Assembly (NCBI GenBank): GCA_003609755.1
Contig: AP017991.1
Span: 1,691,501 to 1,755,500, forward strand
DNA: 64,000 bases
DNA from: Planktothrix agardhii NIES-204
GTDB lineage: Bacteria > Cyanobacteriota > Cyanobacteriia > Cyanobacteriales > Microcoleaceae
Reading direction: 5' to 3'
A program made the position numbers and the translations under genes. The notes below the pieces were generated by a model. The model worked only from the letters and a program-made list of their open reading frames with translations, was not told where the DNA came from and ran no database searches. Position 1 is the stretch's first letter, and the number at the start of each line of letters is the position of its first letter. Shown one piece after another: positions 53,819-63,880 of the stretch.

Positions 53819-56800
53819 TCAAATATTACCTTTACCTAATGGACAATTTGGGGGTCTGAGATTTTTGGGTAAGGCATAGAATTTCCCAGTACCATAGTCA
53901 GTAGGTGCAGTGTCATAGTTGGGGATATTGGGATCTTTCTCTTTATCTTGGGCGGCACACAACAAGGTTTGAATCCAATGATCATCTTTTCCAACTTCTC
54001 GGAAGTATTGATCGGGGGGTTGAGTTGAGGGCAGGGTAAATTTAGCGGCAAATAAGTCAGGGCTTTGGGACAATAAAGCGACATCAAAACCATACACACG
54101 GTTAGGTGGCATATATTGAGCAGTTCTACCATTGTTGTTATCGGCAGTATAGGGTTTGGGATCACCACTGGGGGGATTACCAAACTTGGTTAGTGTAGCC
54201 TTAGTTCGGTCGATAATCGGCATGAAGGGGCCTGTTGCATAGGCGCTGCGTTTGAATTGGATAAATGAACCACTGATCTGAGCCTCTTTGCCTGTCCAAT
54301 TTTCGATAAACCGAGCGAAGTTAGGTAAACCCCCATTCGTTTCGTTATCACGAGTTGGAGCATCTCCACTGGCAATAATTAGGTTGAATGTTGATGCTGT
54401 TGCAGGTTGCTGCCACCCATCGGTATTCGAGACTAATGCTATTTGATTGAGTTGTACAAAAGGTCTCCAGATGGGTTGAGCAAGTAATGATCCAGGGTTC
54501 CAATCTAGTCGGGGACGACCACTGTTAAGTTGAAATCGGAGTGCATTAGCATTAGTAGAATTAGGAGGAACAGCAGTGCTTACCGATTTTCCACTACCTG
54601 CAAAATCTGAAATTGTTGGAAATGTGAAAGCAGTGCTGCTATTACCTGCGTAATTGACTTGATCACTATAGATTCCTAAAGCAATGGGTAAAGGGGAAGG
54701 GGAAGAGTTATCCAAAATCAACTCATATTTCTTGGCATCAGAGGCAGGATATCGAGCAAAAGCAATCCGACGAGGGTAAATTCGATCCTTCGGCTCAAGA
54801 GCGACTCTTGCTGTTGTACCGGATAAAAGTTGACCTACGGCAGTATTGACCGGAATCTCATAGGAAAATTTTTCTTCCCCAGAATCTAACTTTTGATTAC
54901 CATTACTATCAATACCAATCTTCCAATCCCCCGGTTTACAGGTAGAAACCAAAGGTTTACGACAAATTTCCATGACATATTCTGCTACCTTACCCCGCAG
55001 TTGTACTGGGGTAATGAAGTTATTCATGTAAGAATTAACTTTTGTAGATTCTGGTTTTCCATCGGTTTTATACCAATCAGTGGTGGTCACATAATTGTTG
55101 TCATAGAAACCATTGAATTGACGGGCAGCAGCCACCGTGATAACTTTTTCGCTTACACTTGTGTCAGTTTGATTTCCATTTCCGTTGAGGTCAAGTTTGA
55201 GGGTAACTTCTGAAAAAGAATCATTAAGGTTGCCATTGTTATTAAGATCATAGCCTTGCACCGGATTGTTACTATTATCATAGCTTCCCGCAATAATAGG
55301 GTTCAGTCCTTTATGAGTAATATAATCAGCACTAAGAACGGTATTATTCCGCAGATCATAATCTCCTTGATTGCGATACCCTGTTTTAAAGCTATTAGAG
55401 AGGAGGGTAATTGCATCAGAAATGACAGTTGCGGGACGCCATAAATCTCCACTTCCGACACACTCTAATCGTGTATCTCCCTTGCGACAAGCAAAGCTTT
55501 TATTGAGTTTGGTTCGACCATAGAAACTTGTCTCTGTCCACTTCTTAGGTGTTCCAGTTAAGGCTGTTGTATCAAATTCTTCTAACTGAGCACCACCTGG
55601 TTCACTTTGATGTAGATTAAAACCACCATTTGAGCTATCTGCTTTAACATAAGCAGGTAAATCAGTGGCTAAGATCAAGCCTTTTTCTATATCGTTATAA
55701 TCGTTTGTGTTGCCACCCCGTGCTAGAATTTGACCGTTAATTAACATGATGCCGTTAGGACGACGAGTTTCATCGAGAATGTAATCTACAGGACTCTTAA
55801 GATCCCAGCTAATCGTCTTATCACTCTGGTCTAGTAAGGCATCTTCACGAGTTGCATAAATAATGCCACTATTGGGGAGTAGATATTCACTTGTCGATCC
55901 AACTGTTCCTAGACGCAGCAAGTCTAAATCAATGACAGTGGCTCGAATTTCCAGGGGTTGACGATCCTCAATCGGACGATCATAGGTGTTTGGAGTCCCT
56001 GTGTTATTATCATTATTTTCAATAGATTTAATTTGACGAGAATCGAGAAATGCTGTTTCATAGATAGCTCCATGAGGAATTACAGTGTCACCTGCACCTG
56101 GGGTATCATCAGGACTACCCGCAAGGTTGTTGAGAATGGTCATTGCACACAAGGTTGTGTCGATAGCAGATTGTTCATCTAGGCTGCGAGCATCTGAAGC
56201 TTTTTGTAAAGCTTTGCGTAAAGGTTCATTGACAAAGCGACCATCAGGAAAGACTAAATTTGCTTGATAGATAATTTTTTCTTTGAAGTCTGCGGTGCTA
56301 TCGGTTGGATCTTTAGCTTTTGGATCAGTAAGCGTAAATAATCCATTAGCACCAGGAGTTGCTTGAGCAATAGCCGTTGAGGACATACTATAAACTACGC
56401 CGTTATGGGAGTTCCCTTGATTAGCCGTAGCAACTGTGTTTGTAGTACCCCATGCTAGTGTCCTGTCAGTTTCTCTTAATTTAATATTGGGTAAACCTGC
56501 ACGATTCATTGCAGTTTTTTCTGTTGTCGGATCATAGTAGCTACTGATGCAGGCAAGGGGGGATTGACGTTTATCAGCGGGAACTGCATCTGGATTCCAA
56601 GGATCTTTGATATAGTGGTAAACAACGGTTGCCCGCATTTTTAGATCCCCTTGTTTATCTAGTTGAGGACTGGCTCCGATATCAGGAATACCATCTAAAT
56701 TGTCGTCCTGCCACATTGGCATGGTATCCGGCCAAACCACATCAAATTGAGACTCATCTTCGGAAGTGATGGGATTATTCGGTGCAGTGGGAGGTTCTGG

Positions 56801-58723
56801 GAGGAAGGATGTACTATTAGCACGGCCGTAGATGCCTGCACCCGTGACAATTCGCAAGCCACCGACTCCTTTTTCCTTATCGCTTGGAGCTTTAGCTGCG
56901 GCTTGTTCCCAAAAACCATTGCGCTGTGTGCTACCAAAATCTGCTAAATCCTGCATTTGGGTTTTGCGGTAGCGAGGTTCAGGAGTTCCTTCATCCCATT
57001 CATAACCCGTAATTAATTGTGTGTCACTGCTCGTAAAGTCGTTATTGTTAAACCATTTAGCAGGTAAACCATTGCCCATAGCGATGCGATCGCCTAGTCT
57101 GGTTTCTTCCTGGTTATTTTTAACTAAACTAGGTTCCGTTGCGGGTGGCATGAGTGTAGGTACTGCCCCTTTCAACAAATTCGTCCCATTATTGCTCGTG
57201 GTATTATCTGCTGCGTAGGGAAAAGCGTGAGTATCAGGGGGACGTAGGGTATTTCCAGATCCTTGAGGTACAGGAGCATCGGTATTTAACAATGGCTCAA
57301 CAGTGGGAACCCTGCGAGTCCGTGCTCTGAAGTAATTTTCCAGAGCTTTTTCTCGATCTATGCCATCCGCAACATCATCCTTAACTTCTTGTGGATCTGT
57401 TGTATTCGCTTTTCCCATTTGTTCAGTCCGGAGGTTGGCAATGCGACTAACATATTTTTGATCATTATAGGAAATATCTTTAGCACCTTCTTTAACAGGC
57501 TGTTCAGTGCTACTCATGCTGGGCATATTAGTGGGAGCAGAACCTGATTTGAATAGGTGAACTTGTACAGATTCTAAAGCTGTATTACTATCCGGCGCAC
57601 CAATACCCACGTTACCACCAACAACAATCTTGCTATTTTCCATTTCATAGAAGCAAGATTTAGGACTACTGACTTGATAATATTCAACAGGGCCACCAGT
57701 AGAACGCTTACCTGTTAGCAAATTAGCGTTAGTAAAGATCCGTCCATTAATTTGAATACCGGAAGCACCAGGAGTGATTTGTAAGTCATCTTCATAAACA
57801 ACAGCATTATTAACCAGAGGAATTCTTTCTCTGTCTTGTTGTATCTCTAAAGCTGAAAAGCCAGATCCCTGCTTAGGAATTGTTGCCGCGTAAATAAAGA
57901 AACTTTTTTTCAGGTTAGCTCCCACTTTATACCAGTCAGAAGAACCGACTAAACTAGCACTGGTACCAAGAGATTGAGGACAGTCTTTATTCGTTATAGC
58001 CGCAGAAGTGAGTTTAGGTAAAGGGTAACTTCTAGCTTCTAAAGGCGTTCTAACAAAACAAAATTTACCATCATCGTCTCGTTCAGCAGGACTCCGAAAG
58101 AAAATCCCATAAATATTAAAACCATCTTCTGAGCCATTAGGATCACCATCATTATTGAGATCAACGGGAAACTTCCATGCGGTATTAAGGGTTTCTTTAC
58201 CTGTAGGTTCCTCACATTCATTGTTACCAGTACCCGTTTCTGTCTCACCTGGCTTTCCATCAATATCAAACGCTAATGTTAGAGTATTTTCATCTTGAAA
58301 TTCATATTTAAACTTTTTCGTTGAACCTTGTGGGGTTGGTTTGGTTAATTCCCCTAATAAACCCAGTTCAGATGGAGTCTCTGTAAATTCACCAAAAGCT
58401 TTTTCTAATTTTACTTTGGCTCTTTCTAATGCTGGTGTCGCCAGCGATAGCACTTGTTGATCAACACGAGTATTTTGAGCATATTTTGCTCGATCAAATG
58501 CCCGAAATGTAATTGCCAAGGATAACAGCACTACAACCAATAACACCATTGCTACAGTAGGCAAAACAAACCCTGCTTTCGCATAGCGATCATGATGGCT
58601 CAAAATGAACCATCTTCGCAATAACGATCTCATCATTAGTCGCATTAATTGTTTGAACATAAGATGAATCCGCCGACCTAAAAACAAAATAGGGTTGTTT
58701 CTCTTATTGTGATACTGTGACAT
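53819..58723 (-). CDS. hpsA: Hormogonium polysaccharide biosynthesis protein HpsA-like
   Basis: A 1634-residue protein with a basic N-terminus and a pilin-like hydrophobic segment at residues about 51-72 (AGFVLPTVAMVLLVVVLLSL) preceded by AKAG. Unlike true pilins it lacks Glu +5. The long remainder is exported-type sequence rich in Asn, Asp, Thr and Gly, with several Ca-binding-like DLNNDGDPNGSEDG and DSNGNQKLDSGEE stretches. Conserved elements include IGMGNGLPAKWF-like and GVVYSMSSTAIA segments. HpsA proteins head the hps operon of filamentous cyanobacteria and are needed for polysaccharide secretion and motility; mechanism unclear. Pseudopilins follow in the same transcript. Confidence 0.8.
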   Translation of the reverse strand: MSQYHNKRNNPILFLGRRIHLMFKQLMRLMMRSLLRRWFILSHHDRYAKAGFVLPTVAMVLLVVVLLSLAITFRAFDRAKYAQNTRVDQQVLSLATPALERAKVKLEKAFGEFTETPSELGLLGELTKPTPQGSTKKFKYEFQDENTLTLAFDIDGKPGETETGTGNNECEEPTGKETLNTAWKFPVDLNNDGDPNGSEDGFNIYGIFFRSPAERDDDGKFCFVRTPLEARSYPLPKLTSAAITNKDCPQSLGTSASLVGSSDWYKVGANLKKSFFIYAATIPKQGSGFSALEIQQDRERIPLVNNAVVYEDDLQITPGASGIQINGRIFTNANLLTGKRSTGGPVEYYQVSSPKSCFYEMENSKIVVGGNVGIGAPDSNTALESVQVHLFKSGSAPTNMPSMSSTEQPVKEGAKDISYNDQKYVSRIANLRTEQMGKANTTDPQEVKDDVADGIDREKALENYFRARTRRVPTVEPLLNTDAPVPQGSGNTLRPPDTHAFPYAADNTTSNNGTNLLKGAVPTLMPPATEPSLVKNNQEETRLGDRIAMGNGLPAKWFNNNDFTSSDTQLITGYEWDEGTPEPRYRKTQMQDLADFGSTQRNGFWEQAAAKAPSDKEKGVGGLRIVTGAGIYGRANSTSFLPEPPTAPNNPITSEDESQFDVVWPDTMPMWQDDNLDGIPDIGASPQLDKQGDLKMRATVVYHYIKDPWNPDAVPADKRQSPLACISSYYDPTTEKTAMNRAGLPNIKLRETDRTLAWGTTNTVATANQGNSHNGVVYSMSSTAIAQATPGANGLFTLTDPKAKDPTDSTADFKEKIIYQANLVFPDGRFVNEPLRKALQKASDARSLDEQSAIDTTLCAMTILNNLAGSPDDTPGAGDTVIPHGAIYETAFLDSRQIKSIENNDNNTGTPNTYDRPIEDRQPLEIRATVIDLDLLRLGTVGSTSEYLLPNSGIIYATREDALLDQSDKTISWDLKSPVDYILDETRRPNGIMLINGQILARGGNTNDYNDIEKGLILATDLPAYVKADSSNGGFNLHQSEPGGAQLEEFDTTALTGTPKKWTETSFYGRTKLNKSFACRKGDTRLECVGSGDLWRPATVISDAITLLSNSFKTGYRNQGDYDLRNNTVLSADYITHKGLNPIIAGSYDNSNNPVQGYDLNNNGNLNDSFSEVTLKLDLNGNGNQTDTSVSEKVITVAAARQFNGFYDNNYVTTTDWYKTDGKPESTKVNSYMNNFITPVQLRGKVAEYVMEICRKPLVSTCKPGDWKIGIDSNGNQKLDSGEEKFSYEIPVNTAVGQLLSGTTARVALEPKDRIYPRRIAFARYPASDAKKYELILDNSSPSPLPIALGIYSDQVNYAGNSSTAFTFPTISDFAGSGKSVSTAVPPNSTNANALRFQLNSGRPRLDWNPGSLLAQPIWRPFVQLNQIALVSNTDGWQQPATASTFNLIIASGDAPTRDNETNGGLPNFARFIENWTGKEAQISGSFIQFKRSAYATGPFMPIIDRTKATLTKFGNPPSGDPKPYTADNNNGRTAQYMPPNRVYGFDVALLSQSPDLFAAKFTLPSTQPPDQYFREVGKDDHWIQTLLCAAQDKEKDPNIPNYDTAPTDYGTGKFYALPKNLRPPNCPLGKGNI

Positions 58724-59118
58724 AGATGCCTACCTAACCTGGGTTTATAAGGGTTGTGCTGGCCGTCTTAAGATTGAGTAATACTGCTTTTATTGTCTAT
58801 AAGCAGAGATCAGGTGGAGTAACTCCTACGAATGACCTATCTATTACCTTTATAACAAATATTCTCTGGGGTGGTTAGAATGCCATCACGGAAAAGTTGT
58901 GTTAGCTATCACACGATGACTTTGCTTTGCCAGATCATACGTCTTTGGCGTCCTAAAATTTTCCTATACTTAGCTTGCCCAAGATTCAGCTTCTAGCGAT
59001 CAATGTTAAGAAAATTTAAGAGGAACTGCCTTGAGTGGTTCTGGCACTTGACTATCTTGACAGTCCTCGATTGTTATGAGTAACCTAAAAAAGAAAGCAT
59101 TAATTACTTTAATTACTG
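58724..59118. promoter_or_regulatory. Divergent promoter region of hpsA and sulfotransferase
   Basis: About 395 bp between divergently transcribed genes, with no gene inside. It should hold promoters for both the hps-type operon (minus) and the sulfotransferase/GT2 pair (plus). I cannot assign boxes. If SigF controls the locus, a SigF-type promoter would be expected here (inference). Confidence 0.35.
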
Positions 59119-60024
59119 ATGACACTACCTAATTTTTTGATTATAGGTGCGGGTAAAGCAGGAACTCGATCATTGTATAGTTATCTCCAGCAACATCCTG
59201 AAGTCTATATGAGTCCTGTCAAAGAAACAAATTTTTTTGCTTTAGAAGGGGAAGAAATAAATTTTAAGGGGCCAAGAGCAGACCAAGAAATTAATTCTTG
59301 GTCAATCAATAATTTAGAGGATTATCAAAAAATGTTTGATTCAGTTCAATCAAAAAAAGCTATTGGCGAAGATTCTCCTTTGTATCTTTATAGCCCTAAA
59401 GCTCCTGATAGAATTAAACACTATATACCCGATGCTAAATTAATTGCTGTTTTGAGAAATCCCGCAGAACGCGCATTCTCTAATTATAACTACTTTTCTA
59501 TTCCTGAATTTGAACCTTTAAGCTTTGAAAAAGCTTTACAAGCTGAGACCGAGCGCATAAATAATCAGTGGGAATGGATTTGGCACTACAAAAACTTGGG
59601 ATTTTATTATAGCCAGCTTCAAAGATATTACAAAATCTTTAGCCCCAACCAAATTAAAGTATATCTTTATGAAGATATTCAAGCTGATTCTCAGAAAGTC
59701 ATATCAGACCTTTTTAATTTTATAGGAGTAGATCCAAATTTTATCCCTAATACATACAAGAAATACAATGTCACTTATAAAGTTAAAAGTAAGGCTTTAC
59801 TAAATTTCTTTGAAAAACCTAATTTGATTAAAAATTTTATTAGAAATTTAGTTCCTGATACAATTCGTAAACCTATGGCAGCCAAAGTTTATAGAAGTAA
59901 CTTGGTAAAACCTCAGCTAGAGCCAAAGATAAGATCTGAATTAATTGAGGTTTACAGAGAAGATATTTTAAGGTTGCAAGATTTAATTCAGCGAGATCTT
60001 TCGGCTTGGTTAATTATCAAATAA
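59119..60024 (+). CDS. PAPS-dependent sulfotransferase
   Basis: A 301-residue sulfotransferase. The 5'-phosphosulfate-binding loop is FLIIGAGKAGTRSLYSYLQ (about residues 6-24), followed by PVKETNFFALEG. The 3'-phosphate-binding region is AVLRNPAERAFSNYNYF (about 113-129). Such enzymes in cyanobacteria sulfate polysaccharides or glycolipids. It is followed 48 bp later by a GT2 gene and lies opposite the hps operon, so sulfation of an exported polysaccharide is a reasonable role (inference). No ribosome-binding site is evident before the ATG. Confidence 0.88.
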   Translation: MTLPNFLIIGAGKAGTRSLYSYLQQHPEVYMSPVKETNFFALEGEEINFKGPRADQEINSWSINNLEDYQKMFDSVQSKKAIGEDSPLYLYSPKAPDRIKHYIPDAKLIAVLRNPAERAFSNYNYFSIPEFEPLSFEKALQAETERINNQWEWIWHYKNLGFYYSQLQRYYKIFSPNQIKVYLYEDIQADSQKVISDLFNFIGVDPNFIPNTYKKYNVTYKVKSKALLNFFEKPNLIKNFIRNLVPDTIRKPMAAKVYRSNLVKPQLEPKIRSELIEVYREDILRLQDLIQRDLSAWLIIK

Positions 60025-60072
60025 TTTTCATACAAAGTATTAAGATTTTAATAAAAAAATTAGGTGATTTCA

Positions 60073-61065
60073 ATGCCACTTATATCTGTTGTCATTCCGG
60101 TATTTAATGGAGAAAAAACCATTCAAGCTACATTAGAATCTGTTTTAAAACAAACTTTTAAAAATTTTGAAATTATTATTATTGATGATGGTTCTTTTGA
60201 TTCTACCCTAGAAATTATCTCGAAAATATCAGATTCTCGAATTAAAGTTTTTTCTTATGCAAATTCTGGAGCCTCCGTTAGCCGAAATCGAGGATTTTCT
60301 CATGCTTGTGGTGAGTTTATTGCTTTATTAGATGCTGATGACTTATGGACAGTAGACAAGCTAGAGAGTCAACTGACTGTATTAGAAGAAAACCCACAAG
60401 CTATGGTAGCTTATAGCTGGAGTGACTGTATTGAAGAATCAGGTAACTTTTTACGTCCATCCTGCCATTTTACTTATACTGGTAATGTATTCGCTAACTT
60501 GTTAGTAGCCAATTTTATTGGCAATGGTTCTGTTATTTTGGTACGTCAGCAGGTTGTTAAAGAAATCGGTGATTTTAATGAATCCCTACAAGCTGCTCAA
60601 GACTGGGATTGGTATTTACGTTTAGCCTATCGATATGAGTTTGTTGTTGTACCTCGTGTTCAAGTATTGTATCGAGAGTCCAAAAACTCAATTTCTTCTC
60701 ATGTTAATCGCTTAGAAGAAGCCAGTATTACAGTGATTAAAAAAGCATTTTATCAAGCACCTGTTTCCTTGGATTATTTAAAGAAATACAGCCTAGCTAA
60801 TCTATATAAATATTTAATTTTCAAAGCTTTAAATTATCCTTTAGAAAGAAGTGTTGGACTAACAACAATCAAATTTATAGGCTATGTTATAAAAAATGAA
60901 CCTATTTTCTTGAAAAAACAACCTAAATTGTTAATAAAAGCTTTTTACAAAAGTGTTCTAGTAGTCTTTTTATCTCCTTTGGTAGCCCAAAAGGTTTTTT
61001 CTAAGTTTCCTCGAATCTCAAATACAACTGCTTTTTTATTTTACATTAACACAAACCCTTTTTAA
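60073..61065 (+). CDS. Family 2 glycosyltransferase
   Basis: From ATG 60073 (AGGTGA upstream; an in-frame GTG at 60064 would add three residues) the product has 330 residues. It opens MPLISVVIPVFNGEKTIQAT, with IIIDDGSFDST and the DxD motif ALLDADDLW (about 89-97). The acceptor-side QDWDWYLRLAYRYE matches the ED/QD-W motif of inverting GT2 enzymes. The C-terminal about 100 residues are basic and partly hydrophobic. Co-transcribed with the sulfotransferase and possibly acting with the hps locus, which in Nostoc contains GT genes (hpsE-G). Confidence 0.87.
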   Translation: MPLISVVIPVFNGEKTIQATLESVLKQTFKNFEIIIIDDGSFDSTLEIISKISDSRIKVFSYANSGASVSRNRGFSHACGEFIALLDADDLWTVDKLESQLTVLEENPQAMVAYSWSDCIEESGNFLRPSCHFTYTGNVFANLLVANFIGNGSVILVRQQVVKEIGDFNESLQAAQDWDWYLRLAYRYEFVVVPRVQVLYRESKNSISSHVNRLEEASITVIKKAFYQAPVSLDYLKKYSLANLYKYLIFKALNYPLERSVGLTTIKFIGYVIKNEPIFLKKQPKLLIKAFYKSVLVVFLSPLVAQKVFSKFPRISNTTAFLFYINTNPF

Positions 61066-61164
61066 ATAAACTTAACCTCTCAATTTATAATTGAAGCTCG
61101 ACAAATTACCCAAGAAGAAAGTAACCCCCCAATTTTGGGGAGCTAGGGAAACAAATACCCACAT

Positions 61165-61401
61165 TTAAAATTTGTTCAAATCAAGTCCTGCTTTCTTGGC
61201 CATGGCTTGTAACCCTTTCAGTTCAATAGTTTTAATCGCTTTTGTAGAAAGTTTTAATCTCACAAAACGATTCCCTTGGGGCCACCAAATCCGTTTCCAC
61301 TGTAAATTCGCTTCCTGCAATTTGTGGGTGCGACGGTGGGAGTGGGACACGGCCATACCGTTATTGGCTCTCTTTCCCGTTAACTGACAAATCCGAGACA
61401 T
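61165..61401 (-). CDS. rpmB: 50S ribosomal protein L28
   Basis: A 78-residue L28. Begins [20 protein letters not shown], continues [19 protein letters not shown] and ends [18 protein letters not shown]. It lacks the zinc-binding Cys pairs except Cys5. Typical length and start. Monocistronic here. Confidence 0.96.
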   Translation of the reverse strand: MSRICQLTGKRANNGMAVSHSHRRTHKLQEANLQWKRIWWPQGNRFVRLKLSTKAIKTIELKGLQAMAKKAGLDLNKF

Positions 61402-61508
61402 GGTTAACTCCAGCTTACTCTTGTTTTAAAAGTCCAAACCCCCATTATACAGAATTTTGGTTCTAACAATCCCGTGGCTTTGAAAGTCCTTTGATTTTAT
61501 AGCAGGGA

Positions 61509-61650
61509 ACAGCCCCCCAAACCCCCCGTGCACGCCGGGGATAGGAGGAAGGGAACAACAGCCCCCCAAACCCCCCGTGCACGCTGGGGATAGGAGGGAG
61601 GGAACAACAGCCCCCCCAAACCCCCCGTGCACGAGGGGCTGTTTCATTCT
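61509..61650. repeat. Three 49-bp tandem C-rich repeats
   Basis: Units start at 61509, 61558 and 61607. Each has ACAGCCCCCCAAACCCCCCG then TGCACG and, in the first two, a GGGGATAGGAGG tail with GGGAACA. The third ends in GAGGGGCTGTTTC, which pairs with the AACAGCCCC start. Single related copies are at 50235-50297 and about 61805-61860. The rest of 61402-61870 shows no gene, but more C-rich sequence (CCCCCAGCCCCTCTCC) around 61675. Confidence 0.8.
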
Positions 61651-61870
61651 CTCCCAAAAATTGTGTGACCTCTCCCCCAGCCCCTCTCCTACAAGGAGAG
61701 GGGGGAAGGATTCCTAATATTAAATCTCTTTGAGATTTAAACAGATTAATTACTCCCCCTTCCCTCGTAGGTAAGGGGGTTGGGGGGTTAGGTCTTAGGG
61801 TTGACGATAGAAAATGAAACAGCCCTGCCGTGCACGGGGGGCTAGGGAGGGAGGGAACAGGAGGTTTGGG

Positions 61871-63430
61871 TTAAAAAGTTCGCATGGTCGGGAACATAAT
61901 CACATCTCGAATGCTGGCGGTATTCGTAAATAACATTACTAACCGATCAATTCCAATCCCCATTCCACCACAATTTGGCATCCCTAAAGATAGGGCTTGA
62001 ATGAAGTCTTCATCCATCGGATGAGCTTCTTCATCCCCGGCATTTTTCTGGGTTAATTGTGCTTCAAATCGTTGGCGTTGGTCTTTGGGATCATTCAATT
62101 CAGAAAAGCCATTAGAATATTCTGTCCCATGAATAAATAACTCAAAACGTTCTACAAATCCCGATTTAGAACGGTGACGTTTAGCTAATGGACTGACTTC
62201 CACCGGAAATTCTGTAATAAAAGTGGGTTGAATTAATTTAGGTGAAACTAACTTATCAAAAACCGTATAAAGGACATATCCTAAACTTTGGATTTCTAAT
62301 TTTGATAAATGTAACCCTAAACTTTCTACGGCTTTCAGGGCTTCATCTAACTCTAAAGTATCAAAATCTAACCCAGTTGTTTCTCGCACCGCTTCCACCA
62401 TTGTTTGTACTTTCCAATGGCTTCCGGTAAAGGTGGGATATTGTTCAGAATAGTTATATTTTCGTTCTAAACTTATCACATCTCCCTGATATTCTAGTGA
62501 AGTTTGTTCTCCTAAAACATCCTTAGCGATCGCACAAATCACATCTTCTACTAAAGTGATCACATCAAAATAATCAGCGTAGGCTTGATATACTTCAATC
62601 GAAGTAAATTCGGGGTTATGGGTACTATCAATACCTTCATTTCTAAACACCCGCCCAATTTCAAATACCCGTTCAAAACCGCCACAAATTGCCCGTTTTA
62701 AATGCAATTCCGTAGCAATTCGCAGATATAAATTAATATCCAAACTGTTATGATGGGTAACAAAAGGACGAGCCGCCGCCCCCCCATAAATTGCTTGTAA
62801 TACAGGAGTTTCTAATTCCTCAAAACAATTATCCCATAAATAAGTCCGCATCCTTTTCAGAATGCGATTTCTAACCTTAAAGGTTTCTAAGGATTTAGAG
62901 TTACTAACTAAATCAATTTCTCGATGACGACGACACAGTTCCGGGTCATTAACTCCATAATAGGAATCAGGAAAAGGCATGGTAGCTTTAGAAACAATAA
63001 AAATCCGTTCCACCTGTACGGATAATTCCCCTCGGTTAGTCCGACAACCAATCCCTTCGGCGGCAATAAAATCCCCCAAATCGAGATATTTTTTAACCTG
63101 ATTAAAGGATAATCCCGTTTCACCCGTAACTATTTTTTTCTCTAATTTGAGTTGAATTATTCCCGCAATATCGGTTAAACCAATAAATCCAATACTTCCA
63201 CTATCGCGTTTAAAAGTAATCCGTCCACAAACCTTTAAAGGAATAGCATCGGCGTCGCTTTCTCCATCATTTAATTCTTTCCCTGGTTGGGCGAATAAGT
63301 CTTTAATGTCCTGGGTTGTATGTGACCTTTGAACTGAATGACTGGGATAGGGTTCTATTCCCAATTCTCTCAACTCATCGACTTTTTGAGAACGAACTTC
63401 TACTTCATTGCGGGTTTCATTTGTAGCCAT
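61871..63430 (-). CDS. lysS: Lysyl-tRNA synthetase (class II)
   Basis: A 519-residue class IIb synthetase that charges tRNA-Lys. An N-terminal OB-fold anticodon-binding domain (about residues 60-170, VCGRITFKRDSGSIGFIGL) precedes the catalytic domain with motif 2 FRNEGIDSTHNPEFTSIEVY (about 263-282) and motif 3 GMGIGIDRLVMLF (about 493-505). Full length. Starts at ATG 63428-63430. Confidence 0.95.
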   Translation of the reverse strand: MATNETRNEVEVRSQKVDELRELGIEPYPSHSVQRSHTTQDIKDLFAQPGKELNDGESDADAIPLKVCGRITFKRDSGSIGFIGLTDIAGIIQLKLEKKIVTGETGLSFNQVKKYLDLGDFIAAEGIGCRTNRGELSVQVERIFIVSKATMPFPDSYYGVNDPELCRRHREIDLVSNSKSLETFKVRNRILKRMRTYLWDNCFEELETPVLQAIYGGAAARPFVTHHNSLDINLYLRIATELHLKRAICGGFERVFEIGRVFRNEGIDSTHNPEFTSIEVYQAYADYFDVITLVEDVICAIAKDVLGEQTSLEYQGDVISLERKYNYSEQYPTFTGSHWKVQTMVEAVRETTGLDFDTLELDEALKAVESLGLHLSKLEIQSLGYVLYTVFDKLVSPKLIQPTFITEFPVEVSPLAKRHRSKSGFVERFELFIHGTEYSNGFSELNDPKDQRQRFEAQLTQKNAGDEEAHPMDEDFIQALSLGMPNCGGMGIGIDRLVMLFTNTASIRDVIMFPTMRTF

Positions 63431-63637
63431 GTTGATGATTTCCTATATCAATTTATGCTCAATCTTTTATAATAACAGTGATTTGCTATTATTTGGAAGA
63501 TAAATTTCTAGGTTATTGCTCATCGGGTCGTTTTTAGGTTTTTCCTAGAAAATATAGTCGTTAGGGTCATATCCATCTAGGCAAAATCTGAAAATGAGGT
63601 AAAATAGACATAGAGCAAAACTATCCTCAGACAATTT

Positions 63638-63880
63638 ATGCCAGCTTACAATGAAGTTTTAACTCAGGTCAAAAGTTTAACCGTTACCGAGCAACTTCGT
63701 CTTTTAAATGATCTAAAAGGCATGGTTGAACAAGGGATTAAAGTTGATGATGATGAGATTATTTCTATTGAAGATATTAATGAAAGTGAAGTTGCATTAC
63801 AAGACTATTTAGCAGGACGTGATTCTGGTAAATCCCTAGAAGACATCGAAATTGAATTATTTGGAGGACAACTTGACTAA
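63638..63880 (+). CDS. Antitoxin-like protein upstream of a ParE/RelE-type toxin
   Basis: An 80-residue acidic protein (MPAYNEVLTQVKSLTVTEQL at the start, LEDIEIELFGGQLD at the end). Helical N-terminus, acidic C-terminus, as in antitoxins of ParE/RelE pairs. The gene for a toxin-like protein overlaps its last 8 bases, the typical arrangement. The exact family is not assigned. Confidence 0.65.
   Translation: MPAYNEVLTQVKSLTVTEQLRLLNDLKGMVEQGIKVDDDEIISIEDINESEVALQDYLAGRDSGKSLEDIEIELFGGQLD

Noticed and set aside
61426-61657. Minus-strand frames rich in GGFGG/VHGG across the C-rich repeats
   Set aside because: Reading frames of the 49-bp non-coding repeat. Two overlapping frames give similar low-complexity sequences and neither has a start signal.
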